A DNA stretch of 64,000 bases, taken from NCBI RefSeq assembly GCF_015222005.1, contig NZ_JADFFL010000007.1:186001-250000 (forward strand), read 5' to 3'. Below are positions 1 through 8,653 of this stretch, piece after piece. The translations under genes and the position numbers were made by a program. Each line of letters starts with the position of its first letter. Positions within the stretch are counted from its first letter, which is position 1. The DNA comes from Mucilaginibacter myungsuensis (GTDB taxonomy: Bacteria; Bacteroidota; Bacteroidia; Sphingobacteriales; Sphingobacteriaceae). Below the pieces are notes generated by a model. That model saw only the letters and a list, made by a program, of their open reading frames with translations, made no database searches and was not told where the DNA came from.

Positions 1-1116
1 AACGAGATACCTAACCCCAACGTGGTAAAGATCTTGAACTCCGGCATCACCGAAAGCGGATCCTTCCCGTTCATCGAGATGGAATACATTGATGGTCCGG
101 ATCTGGGTGAACTCCTAACCGACCAAAAGATATTCACCATTAAAGAAGTGATCAAAGTAGCTGACCAGCTGTCTTGCGCCCTCTCCCATTGCCATAAAGT
201 AGCTGTTAAACACGGCGATATCAAGAGCAATAATATCAAATTCAACATCCATACGGGCAATTATATGTTGCTGGATTTTGGGCTGTCCATCATGTCCGAC
301 GAACAGCGGCGCACCAGCATGCGCCATGCGGGAGCAATAGAGTTTATGGCCCCCGAGCAGAACGAAGGCCAGATGCTTTTCCAGACCGATGTTTACAGCT
401 ACGGCATTATCCTTTATGAATTACTGACCGGGCAAGTTCCGTTCCCTTTGAAGGATAATGGCGAAACCGCCCGCAACACGGTGATGGTCGCCCACATGGA
501 AGCCCCCGTGCCGGATATTCTGCAACTACGCAATGAGAACCTGCCCGAAGACTGGACCGCTAAACAAAAACGTACCGAAACGGCTGTGCCCGCCTGGCTA
601 ACAGCGCTGATCTACAAATGCCTGGAAAAATCGCCCGAAAAACGTTTCACTAACGGCATGGAACTACACGATGTGGTTGCCGACAGCCGCATAGCGGATG
701 TAGTGGTGGAAGAAGTGAAGAAAGCCATACCAATTGCTGAGCAGCGAGGAGAGGTATTTGTTGATCCTGTTACTCAAGCCCCAAACAGCGATAACAGCAA
801 CATGCTGATATCTAAAACGGTGTTTGCCTGTTTGATGATATTGCTGGCCGGCTTTATGGGATTTAGCACTTATGTGCTTTTTAAAGACAGGACCGCCAAG
901 CCCAACACCGCTTTACAACGAGAGCGCGATTCGGTACCATATATTGATACTACGGCTGTTAACCAAGCATATCGTCGCGGGTATTATTCCGGTAAAAAAA
1001 GCATATCAGATTCGGTAGCGAAAGCCAAGATCACGGAAGACATTTATAATAATGGAGGTGAAGGCACAGATAGCGCAGCAACCGATACAACAAATAATAG
1101 GCAGCCTAACTTTTAG
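1..1116 (+). CDS. Ser/Thr protein kinase, Pkn2/PknB type, membrane-anchored (5' partial)
   Basis: The reading frame is open from base 1, so the start lies outside the window. Compared with the complete paralogue at 8646-9938, about 69 residues are missing, including the glycine-rich loop and the ATP-binding lysine. Visible motifs are HGDIKSNN (catalytic loop; Gly replaces the Arg of HRD), DFGLS and MAPEQ. A single transmembrane segment (about bases 800-885) separates the cytoplasmic kinase from a short extracytoplasmic tail. The family phosphorylates Ser/Thr on partner proteins, often FHA-domain readers. It is the first visible gene of an operon with PP2C, FHA and SEDS-transpeptidase proteins, so a role in controlling wall synthesis is inferred. 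The HGD motif makes it a non-RD kinase, a class often independent of activation-loop phosphorylation. Confidence 0.93.
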   Translation, partial: NEIPNPNVVKILNSGITESGSFPFIEMEYIDGPDLGELLTDQKIFTIKEVIKVADQLSCALSHCHKVAVKHGDIKSNNIKFNIHTGNYMLLDFGLSIMSDEQRRTSMRHAGAIEFMAPEQNEGQMLFQTDVYSYGIILYELLTGQVPFPLKDNGETARNTVMVAHMEAPVPDILQLRNENLPEDWTAKQKRTETAVPAWLTALIYKCLEKSPEKRFTNGMELHDVVADSRIADVVVEEVKKAIPIAEQRGEVFVDPVTQAPNSDNSNMLISKTVFACLMILLAGFMGFSTYVLFKDRTAKPNTALQRERDSVPYIDTTAVNQAYRRGYYSGKKSISDSVAKAKITEDIYNNGGEGTDSAATDTTNNRQPNF

Positions 1117-1216
1117 GTGCCCAGTTTAACTATTACTATAAGATCGTTCAGCCGAAACATCCCGCCGATGTTGCATGTTAATTTAGCTGATCTTTATACA
1201 TCCGCCCTACAAACAA

Positions 1217-2170
1217 ATGGATAAACAACCTTCTATATGGCAACGCATGGGTATCCAGGACTGGTTTTTGACCAGCGAGAAGACCACCAATGCAAAAAAG
1301 CCACAAAGCCTTACGCCCGATGACGTTTACAACTACGTCATCGCCAAATTCAATGATTCCGTTCGCGAACTTTCTTTTGCTGGTCGTGTGGTATTTTATC
1401 ACGAATATATCATCAGCTTTAACCCCGAGGATTACCAGGAATTCATGAATAACAAACAAGGCATATTCGGCCTGATCGTGAATGAGACAGTGAAGAAGTT
1501 CTACGAGCAATTAAAGCAATATCGTTTGGCGGGTAAAACGGTGGTACCATCCAGCTCTAAATGGGTGTTCCGTTTGGTTTCCCATCCGGATTATGCCCGT
1601 GGAGATATCGGCTTTATTGGCAAACTGCTGCCCGGTAATTCTGTTAAAAAAGAGGAGAACCTGCGTGTGACATTTATCCCCCGCCAAACGGGTATAGCCC
1701 AGACTTTTGATGTGAGCCAGGATGTGTTAAAGGGCTTTAACTACTACAGCGAAGGTTATTACGAACTTCCGTACGAGGAAGATCTTGAACCGGACCAAAC
1801 CGCCCCTGTGAATGATAAAAAGAAAGTACTGGCCCGTTTTGAGACCATTTTGCCCGAAAAGCAATTTGCAGGCAAGAAAGTAGAATACCTGATGAAGGAC
1901 GACGAAATCATCGTCTCGGGTAACGAAGAGGAGCGCGAGGGCGGTAATATATTTAAGATCCCAACTGAGTGGGTCAACTCTCCACATTTGCAGATCAGAT
2001 ATAATAAGTCTGACGGAAAATTCTATTTGGCATCATTTGGGGAGCGTACCATTTTGAACGAGAATGATGTGGAGCGTAGCGATGTGAATGCCCCCGCGTG
2101 GGTGGAATTACCGGTAAACTCGCGCATATTGTTGAACGGAATTGTAGGCGTTAACATATTTAAGTCGTAA
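1217..2170 (+). CDS. FHA-like signalling protein, possibly FhaA-type (unrecognised family)
   Basis: 317 residues, soluble, no signal peptide or membrane segment. I do not recognise the full-length family. The N-terminal ~150 residues alternate helices and strands in a way that recalls the N-terminal domain of actinobacterial FhaA. The C-terminal ~90 residues read like a degenerate FHA beta-sandwich: a 'SPHLQIRY' strand where FHA proteins have SxxH, then 'FYLASFGERTILNEN' resembling the SxNGTxxN turn, then an 'LLNGIVGV' strand. The canonical Arg and Ser of the phosphothreonine pocket are not evident. Position between a kinase and a phosphatase supports an adaptor role. Function is inferred and could be wrong; a profile-profile search would decide. 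Confidence 0.7.
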   Translation: MDKQPSIWQRMGIQDWFLTSEKTTNAKKPQSLTPDDVYNYVIAKFNDSVRELSFAGRVVFYHEYIISFNPEDYQEFMNNKQGIFGLIVNETVKKFYEQLKQYRLAGKTVVPSSSKWVFRLVSHPDYARGDIGFIGKLLPGNSVKKEENLRVTFIPRQTGIAQTFDVSQDVLKGFNYYSEGYYELPYEEDLEPDQTAPVNDKKKVLARFETILPEKQFAGKKVEYLMKDDEIIVSGNEEEREGGNIFKIPTEWVNSPHLQIRYNKSDGKFYLASFGERTILNENDVERSDVNAPAWVELPVNSRILLNGIVGVNIFKS

Positions 2171-2174
2171 GCCT

Positions 2175-2273
2175 ATGTCGCAGATACTATCCGCAGCTTT
2201 ACTGATCATTGTAGTGGCCCTGCTGGTCACCCATTTTTACGACATCAAAAATTCGCGCAACACCAATGGCTGA
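2175..2273 (+). CDS. Small single-pass membrane peptide, 32 residues
   Basis: Begins 4 nt after the upstream stop, and its TGA overlaps the PP2C start by 8 nt (the ATG lies within AATGGCTGA). The product has a hydrophobic segment (residues about 4-19) followed by a polar, basic tail (HFYDIKNSRNTNG), as in single-span small membrane proteins. The end-to-start overlap matches that between the FHA gene and the second kinase at 8646-8653, which suggests translational coupling. Function unknown; a small subunit or regulator of the membrane complex encoded by the operon is possible. Confidence 0.6.
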   Translation: MSQILSAALLIIVVALLVTHFYDIKNSRNTNG

Positions 2274-3732
2274 GCAATATTACGGACTGACCGACCCCGG
2301 AAAACAACGCGACAATAACGAGGACGCCTTTATTGCCCAAACAACTGTGAACGGGCGTTTTGTGATCGCCTGTGTAATTGACGGCGTTGGTGGTTACTCG
2401 GGCGGCGAGGTTGCTGCCGCGCTTGCCCGCGAGGCGATCTTGAAACGCCTGGAACGCCCGGCCGGAGAAGTGATCCCTATCCTTTTGGATTGCTTTAACC
2501 TGGCTAACCAAAAGATACTGGCTGCTAAGAAAGAGAATAGTAAGCATGACAGCATGGCATGTGTAGCTACCCTTGCACTTGTAGATCTGGAACGTAATCA
2601 ATTCCACTATGTGCATGTTGGTGATACCCGTTTGTATTTGCTACGCGATGATTCTTTAGTGAAGATCACGCACGACCAATCCTTTGTAGGTTTCTTAGAA
2701 GAATCGGGCCGTCTGACCGAGGAGGCAGCCATGGCCCACCCCAAACGTAACGAGATCAACAAAGCCCTTGGATTTGAGACCACCTTGCTAAAAGACGATG
2801 ATTATATAGAGACAGGCCACTCCCCATTTTTACCAGGCGATGTGCTATTGCTTTGCAGCGATGGTTTGACCGATATGGCTACCAAGATAGAGATAACCGA
2901 TATCCTTACCGGCAAAGGCTCTTTAGCGCAAAAATGCGAGAACCTGATCACGGTAGCGAATGCCAACGGCGGTAAGGATAATGTCACGGCCGTATTGGTA
3001 AGCAACGACAAGCAAGCCACCAATTACGACGCGACCAAACCCATTGCTACGCAAAAAAAAACTGAGTTAGATATTACCATCCCACCGCCTACGCCCACAA
3101 AGGTAAATGAGTTGACCTCAGCGGAAATTCCTGCAAAAAAACGGTCAGCTTGGCCTTGGGTAGTGGTGATCATTATTGTGTTGATAGCCGCCGCGGGTGG
3201 ATGGCAATACCTTAAGCATCAACAAGCCGATACACCTATGGCTAACAATGCCAATACCGATACTTTAGCGGCATCGACGCCAAAACCAGTAGACTCGATC
3301 GAGACCAACTTACAAACAATGATCGACAGTTTAAAAGGCAACGTACTGTTACTGACCGACAGCCTTTATCCGAAACCGATCAAGATCGATAAAGCTATAC
3401 GGATAGATAAGGATAGTCTTTTTATTAAAACCAAAGGCCACATCACCCTTGTAGGTGATAGCGCTTATAACGGAGCAGCGATAGAGCTATCCACTAAAGC
3501 CAAAATGATATTTATCGACAGCATGACCATCAAGGGCTTCAAAACGGGGATCATCAATTATAACAACGCCTTGACGTTAAAACGTGTAAGTTTTGCAGAC
3601 TGCGTTGTACCTGTACAAAATGAGGTAAGTGTGCCTAACAATAAACCGGTCAGCGGGCCAGCCACTTCTTTAAAAGTGGATACCGTAACTGTTAAACCTA
3701 AACCGAGCAATGGAGCAACAGGAAAACGTTAA
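2266..3732 (+). CDS. PP2C-family Ser/Thr phosphatase with transmembrane segment and extracytoplasmic domain
   Basis: 488 residues. Residues 1-~250 form a PPM/PP2C phosphatase with metal-binding motifs in order: RDNNEDA, IDGVGG, HVGDTRLY, SDGLTD and GGKDNVT. These reverse kinase phosphorylation using two Mg/Mn ions. A proline-rich linker is followed by one transmembrane helix (about 292-313) and an extracytoplasmic region of ~170 residues whose short strands (ITLVGD.., AAIELS.., MTIKGFKTG) resemble a right-handed beta-helix. The overall plan matches actinobacterial PstP, which acts on PknA/PknB and wall-synthesis proteins. It overlaps the small peptide gene upstream (8 nt) and the SEDS-transpeptidase gene downstream (23 nt). 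The kinases at either end of the operon are the obvious counterparts. Confidence 0.94.
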   Translation: MAEQYYGLTDPGKQRDNNEDAFIAQTTVNGRFVIACVIDGVGGYSGGEVAAALAREAILKRLERPAGEVIPILLDCFNLANQKILAAKKENSKHDSMACVATLALVDLERNQFHYVHVGDTRLYLLRDDSLVKITHDQSFVGFLEESGRLTEEAAMAHPKRNEINKALGFETTLLKDDDYIETGHSPFLPGDVLLLCSDGLTDMATKIEITDILTGKGSLAQKCENLITVANANGGKDNVTAVLVSNDKQATNYDATKPIATQKKTELDITIPPPTPTKVNELTSAEIPAKKRSAWPWVVVIIIVLIAAAGGWQYLKHQQADTPMANNANTDTLAASTPKPVDSIETNLQTMIDSLKGNVLLLTDSLYPKPIKIDKAIRIDKDSLFIKTKGHITLVGDSAYNGAAIELSTKAKMIFIDSMTIKGFKTGIINYNNALTLKRVSFADCVVPVQNEVSVPNNKPVSGPATSLKVDTVTVKPKPSNGATGKR

Positions 3733-6700
3733 ACCTACAGGCCGCGGTAAAGAGCGGTTGTTCTTGTTATTGATAGCGCTGGTGCTGGGTGCATTATTCT
3801 ATCGCTTGTACACCATGGAGCAGGCCAACTTTACCGAGGTAGACAACCGCCTTGCTGATGGCAGCATGATGAACCTGAACGCGCCAAAGCCTGCTCAAAA
3901 TTTGCGCAGGTTGCTGGAGAAAGGTTATTATTTTGATGATAAGCAGGACATCCGACTGATCGAACAGACGGTAGCCGATCGTATAGCCCAGGCTGGCGAT
4001 ATAGATAACATTGGCGAGCTGAATAAACGCATCTTTTATATTGAAGCTGACCAGGCCTTGAACAATGGCGGCAGATCTTTTAAGGACCGGGTGTTGGTTT
4101 CACGTTCACTATTAGGCTTTACCGGCGATGACTCATTACGGTTTCAGCAAGAACTATCCCGCCCTCCTGCTCTGCCATCAGTTACCGATGCCGGCATGGA
4201 TGGCAAAAGCATATCGGGGATAGTGACCGAAAAAGGCCAGCCTGTCTCAGGCGTATTAGTTCGCCTGCAAATGACCATCCCGCAGGATAGCACTTATACC
4301 GACGAAGAAGCTGATCTGGTGAAGATCCGTAAGCAACGTAGCGAGGGCGTCATCAAGAGCTTCATTAAGGACGCCAACAAACAAGAGCACCTTGTCGCCC
4401 TAAAAGCGTTTGCCCGTACGGATGGGCAGGGGCAATACACCTTCAAGAACCTGCCTTTAGATAAAGCGTTCGAGATCTTGCCAATGCAACCGAACTTCCA
4501 ATTTGGCAGATCTTTAGGTACCGAGAACTTGGACAAGGATAGATCCTTCAACTTCAACCGTACACCGCATACCATCCGGATGCTGTCGACCAAAGACTTC
4601 AACATCCTTAAAAAAGAGCGATCACTCATTGTACGTACCCCGGCCGAGTTCAATACCTCGTTCTGGGTCATCGTGGCGGTTTTCTTTAGCTGCTTCGCGG
4701 TGCTGCATTTAGTGTTGAGCTGGAAATTCAATTCGGCCGATCAGCTGATCTTGCCGCTGATCATGGTGCTAACAGGGCTGTCGTTCCTGACGCTGCTAAG
4801 TTTACAAGACCCGCTTCGCGACCGCTTCCTGGCTAAAGACTCACTTACCTATCTGGTGATGGGTAGCGTAGTGGTGATCGTGATGATGCTATTCAATTTG
4901 CGCCGCTTCACGGTCGACTCTAACTTATACCGTTTACTGATATTTAAAAATAACCATAAGGCAGCCAATGGCTGGCCATGGATAGTTATCGCTATAGGGC
5001 TTTTATCGTTGACCATCCTATTCGGTTCAGGACCGGAAGGCAGCGGTGTTAAGGTGAACCTATTCGGTTTCCAGCCAAGCGAGATCGTGAAATATCTGGT
5101 TATCATTTTCCTGGCGGGATTTTTCACCATGAACGAGAAGTTCATCAGCGAATATGCCAGCTTTAAAAAGCGGTCGTCGTTCTTCGCCTTTGCGGTCTTA
5201 TCTACAGCGACGGCATTGTTTCTTTTCCTAATGCTGGGAGACTTGGGTCCGGCCATGGTGATCTGCTTTACATTCATCATCCTATTCTCGTTCTCTCGCG
5301 GCGATTTTATGTTCATGGCATTAGCCGTAGTATTTTATGTGCTGGTGACTTGGATATTCGGAAATATTTGGCTGTCGGCCTTGTTAACGGTGGTATTACT
5401 GGTAGCCACCACGCTCATCAAACGTAAGCAAATGAGCGAGTCGGCCATTATGGCGCTTATTATCATTGCCGGATTTTTGACAATTGATAAAATACCTGGA
5501 CTTGATAAACTCATCCCCGGCCCGGTGCAACGCTTAGTAGACCGTAAAGCCATTTGGCAAGACGCGTGGGATAACGAAGTTTATGGTGGTGATCAGGTTG
5601 CCAATGGTCTCTGGGCCATGGCTGGCGGCGGCATGACCGGTCAGGGTGTAGGCGAAGGCTTTGCCAAGACCATCCCAGAGGCGCACACCGATATGATCTT
5701 GCCATCCATCGGGGAAGAATTTGGGTGGACGGGTATCGCCTGCATATTTGTGATATTCCTTTTGTATCTGCACCGGTCTATAATTATCGGTCGGCAAACC
5801 GGGACACCATTTTTATTTTACCTCTGTGCAGGGATAGGTGTATGCACGTTTGTGCAGTTCCTGCTTATTGCAGGGGGATCCACCGGGGCATTGCCACTGT
5901 CCGGGGTATCCTTACCGTTCGAAAGTTATGGGGGGTCGTCTCTTGTGGCTAACTTTTTAGCAGCTGGCTTCTTGCTTTCAGCATCCCGGGTTAAAGGGAC
6001 ACCTGTCCAGATGTCTTACATTACCAAACAGCAAGATCATAATTTGGTGCCTGCGCTAATGATGGCTTGTATCGGTGTGGTGTTGCTTACCGTAAATGTA
6101 TCCAGATATTCATTCGATAATAAAAAATGGATAATTAAACCGTCCTTAGTGGCCGACCGTAGTGGTGCTCGCATGTTCAGCTATAATCCGCGGATCAATA
6201 TCCTAATGAACAAATTGCAGGCGGGTACTTTGTTCGACCGTGACGGACGGATATTAGCCACCAGCGATCCCCAACTGATAAAAAAACAACGGCGGATGCT
6301 GGATAGCTCAGGCTTAAAGGGCTATGATCTTGACTCGGCGATGCACAAACGGCTTACCCGTTACTATCCGTTTGAAGAGCAGATGTTCTTCTGGACGGGC
6401 GATGCCAACACCGGCGTATTTACCGGCGGCACCAACGGTTACTTTGCCGAGTACGAACATGCTGCCGAATTGCGCGGCTTTAAAATGCCGATTGCTAATT
6501 TCAACACCCATGCAAACCGCTTTCAGGAAGATAGATTCCTGCCGAGAGGTGTAAAAGAAATGTCGGTAGGTAAGAAAGATTATGGCGCTATTGCAGACCT
6601 GCTGATAGCGGGCATCAATAGTAACGAAGTTACCCAATTTAAAAAGCGTAACCGCGATGTGAAGTTGGCTGTGGATGCCGACCTGCAGACCAAGATCCAA

Positions 6701-7855
6701 CAAGCGTTAGCATCAGATACATCCTTACTGGATAACCGCGTGTCGGTGGTAGTGATGCAAGCGCATAGCGGCGATGTATTGGCGTCGGCCGTGTATCCGC
6801 TCCCTCCTATTCACAGTTGGGAACAACTGACCATGCCGGTGAACGAGCAAAATAAGCTGTCGCAATGGATGACCACCAGCGATCTTGGCTTTACTTATGC
6901 CACGCAGCCGGGATCTACAGCCAAACTGGTCACTACTATGGCCTCTTTCAACAAGTTGGGGATGGCAGCAGCGGATGTTACCTACAACGTATCCATGGCC
7001 GAGCGTATACGCACCAAGGGTATCGAGCCTGACGAAACGGGTAGGATAACGCTTGAAAATGCCGTGGCCAAATCAAACAATGTGTACTTTATTAAGTTAG
7101 CTAATCAGCAGCATTTGCAGGAGGATATGGGAACGCTTTACCTGAAGACAGGTATGTTTTTGCACGGCGTGGGCGGATACTTTTACAACAAACCGACCGA
7201 GAACGCCGAACAGGAAAACAAGTGGCGCGAACTATGGCGCAAAACCGAGTTCAATACCAAGCCACGCTATGACCCTAACCGCATACGTCGCACACGGGCC
7301 AAAGGTATTTCGGGCATGGCTTGGGGACAAGGCGAGCTGATCGCCACCCCGGCCGCCGTAGCGCGATTGGCTGCCGGGATAGCCAACAACGGATCTTTAG
7401 TGGCTAACCGCTATGTGCTTAAAGTGAGCGATACGCTGCAGCCCATCAAGGCCAGCATCAAGTTAGCGAATGATCAGCGCTATGCCGAGTTGGTTAAACA
7501 ATACATGATCAAGCAAAGCGCGCCTAAAGAATGGATCCTGAACCTGAAAGTGGCCGGCAAGACCGGCACACCGGAGCGGATCTGGAAGATGGAAGGTATT
7601 AACGATGGCTGGTATGTATTTTTTGCGCCAATGGCTAAGGGTAGCGATAATGTAGTGGTCTGTATTCGTATCGAGTCGACCAAAGGTTCATCAGATGCGG
7701 TGCATTTGGCCGGTAACCATATCATTCCCTTGCTGAAGAAAAAGGGATACATCAAAAGTATAGTACCGCCTAAGGTGGAAAAGAAAGCGGTAGACGAGCC
7801 TGAAGTAATTACCGAAGAAGCGGCTATCGAAGAAGAAGTTAACGTTCAACCATAA
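3710..7855 (+). CDS. SEDS glycosyltransferase (FtsW/RodA) fused to class B penicillin-binding transpeptidase
   Basis: 1381 residues in one uninterrupted frame. An N-terminal membrane helix (about 18-36) and an extracytoplasmic segment lead to a carboxypeptidase-regulatory-like domain (about 168-265, SGIVTEKGQPVSGVLVRL). A multi-span SEDS domain follows (about 315-790) with the family signatures QPSE (about 455), LPSIGEEFGW and LPFESYGGSS (about 738). The C-terminal half is a transpeptidase with an LFDRDGRILA entry motif, catalytic SxxK at S1069-K1072, SxN at S1122-N1124 and KTG at 1284-1286. SEDS proteins polymerise lipid II into glycan and class B PBPs crosslink it. They normally work as two separate proteins, and here both enzymes and the regulatory operon are linked. 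The actinobacterial equivalents are adjacent but separate rodA and pbpA genes. All catalytic motifs look intact. Confidence 0.93.
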   Translation: MEQQENVKPTGRGKERLFLLLIALVLGALFYRLYTMEQANFTEVDNRLADGSMMNLNAPKPAQNLRRLLEKGYYFDDKQDIRLIEQTVADRIAQAGDIDNIGELNKRIFYIEADQALNNGGRSFKDRVLVSRSLLGFTGDDSLRFQQELSRPPALPSVTDAGMDGKSISGIVTEKGQPVSGVLVRLQMTIPQDSTYTDEEADLVKIRKQRSEGVIKSFIKDANKQEHLVALKAFARTDGQGQYTFKNLPLDKAFEILPMQPNFQFGRSLGTENLDKDRSFNFNRTPHTIRMLSTKDFNILKKERSLIVRTPAEFNTSFWVIVAVFFSCFAVLHLVLSWKFNSADQLILPLIMVLTGLSFLTLLSLQDPLRDRFLAKDSLTYLVMGSVVVIVMMLFNLRRFTVDSNLYRLLIFKNNHKAANGWPWIVIAIGLLSLTILFGSGPEGSGVKVNLFGFQPSEIVKYLVIIFLAGFFTMNEKFISEYASFKKRSSFFAFAVLSTATALFLFLMLGDLGPAMVICFTFIILFSFSRGDFMFMALAVVFYVLVTWIFGNIWLSALLTVVLLVATTLIKRKQMSESAIMALIIIAGFLTIDKIPGLDKLIPGPVQRLVDRKAIWQDAWDNEVYGGDQVANGLWAMAGGGMTGQGVGEGFAKTIPEAHTDMILPSIGEEFGWTGIACIFVIFLLYLHRSIIIGRQTGTPFLFYLCAGIGVCTFVQFLLIAGGSTGALPLSGVSLPFESYGGSSLVANFLAAGFLLSASRVKGTPVQMSYITKQQDHNLVPALMMACIGVVLLTVNVSRYSFDNKKWIIKPSLVADRSGARMFSYNPRINILMNKLQAGTLFDRDGRILATSDPQLIKKQRRMLDSSGLKGYDLDSAMHKRLTRYYPFEEQMFFWTGDANTGVFTGGTNGYFAEYEHAAELRGFKMPIANFNTHANRFQEDRFLPRGVKEMSVGKKDYGAIADLLIAGINSNEVTQFKKRNRDVKLAVDADLQTKIQQALASDTSLLDNRVSVVVMQAHSGDVLASAVYPLPPIHSWEQLTMPVNEQNKLSQWMTTSDLGFTYATQPGSTAKLVTTMASFNKLGMAAADVTYNVSMAERIRTKGIEPDETGRITLENAVAKSNNVYFIKLANQQHLQEDMGTLYLKTGMFLHGVGGYFYNKPTENAEQENKWRELWRKTEFNTKPRYDPNRIRRTRAKGISGMAWGQGELIATPAAVARLAAGIANNGSLVANRYVLKVSDTLQPIKASIKLANDQRYAELVKQYMIKQSAPKEWILNLKVAGKTGTPERIWKMEGINDGWYVFFAPMAKGSDNVVVCIRIESTKGSSDAVHLAGNHIIPLLKKKGYIKSIVPPKVEKKAVDEPEVITEEAAIEEEVNVQP

Positions 7856-7861
7856 ACAAGC

Positions 7862-8653
7862 ATGTTCAATATATTCGGCCAAAGTAAGGATAAGCCAAAT
7901 GATGTTAAGGGCGTTAGGGACGCGCTGTTGCGGGCCTTAAAAGAGCACCTGCAAAAAGCCGAAGGCGGCGAGGGGCGCAACATTAAAGGGATCAACCTGT
8001 TCATCACCGCACCCACTGCTGATAAGCATTTATACGAGTCGGCCGTTCACCATAACGAACCGGAATTATTCAGGGATGAGATACAGCGCATTGCCGATGA
8101 CTACGATATAGGCCTTCCCCTTACCTGGGAATTGGAAGTTGTTTTTACCGATGAAGTACCGTCAGAGGCCATCCCTTTAAACGAGGTTGACGCGGCGATA
8201 TTCATCCGCACCAAAGCCCATGTGATCCAGCGGACAGGCTCGGCTTACATTCGGGTACTGAATGGTAAAGCAGAGCAGAACGAATACACCATAACATCCG
8301 AAGACGGCAAACTCAATATCGGTCGCGAGGCTAAGGCCCAGATAGATGGTGGTTTTTACAGGATAAATCAGATCGCTTTCCCAAGCGATACGGGTAATGA
8401 TGCCAATCGTTATATCAGTCGCCAACACGCCCACATCGAATGGAATAATGATAAAGGCTGCTTTATGCTTTTTGCCGATGAGGGCGGCATCCCGCCGGGA
8501 AATAAAGTAAAGGTGCGTATAGCAGCTAACGAGACGCTTATCAAACTGCATTCCAGCCTGATCGGGCATCAGCTGGCCGAAGGTGACCAGATCATTTTAG
8601 GCGAGACAGCCGTTATAGAATTTAGCTACAAAGGGGGAATAATTAATGGCTAA
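7862..8653 (+). CDS. FHA domain protein with N-terminal FhaA-like domain
   Basis: 263 residues, soluble. Residues 1-~110 form an alpha/beta domain with a run of basic and acidic helices. Residues ~140-260 form an FHA phosphothreonine-binding domain: LNIGRE (the Gly-Arg of the binding loop), then SRQHAHIEW (SxxH) and later strands. An insertion after LNIGRE pushes SRQH further downstream than in typical FHA domains. FHA domains read phosphorylated threonines on kinases or their targets, and in Actinobacteria FhaA docks on PknB. The gene lies between the SEDS-transpeptidase and the second kinase, with the kinase start overlapping its stop by 8 nt, so it is likely the adaptor joining kinase and wall machinery (inference). 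Confidence 0.88.
   Translation: MFNIFGQSKDKPNDVKGVRDALLRALKEHLQKAEGGEGRNIKGINLFITAPTADKHLYESAVHHNEPELFRDEIQRIADDYDIGLPLTWELEVVFTDEVPSEAIPLNEVDAAIFIRTKAHVIQRTGSAYIRVLNGKAEQNEYTITSEDGKLNIGREAKAQIDGGFYRINQIAFPSDTGNDANRYISRQHAHIEWNNDKGCFMLFADEGGIPPGNKVKVRIAANETLIKLHSSLIGHQLAEGDQIILGETAVIEFSYKGGIING

Noticed and set aside
4294..5316. Long antisense ORFs inside the SEDS-PBP gene
   Set aside because: They are shadows of a strongly coding frame, with no motifs of their own.
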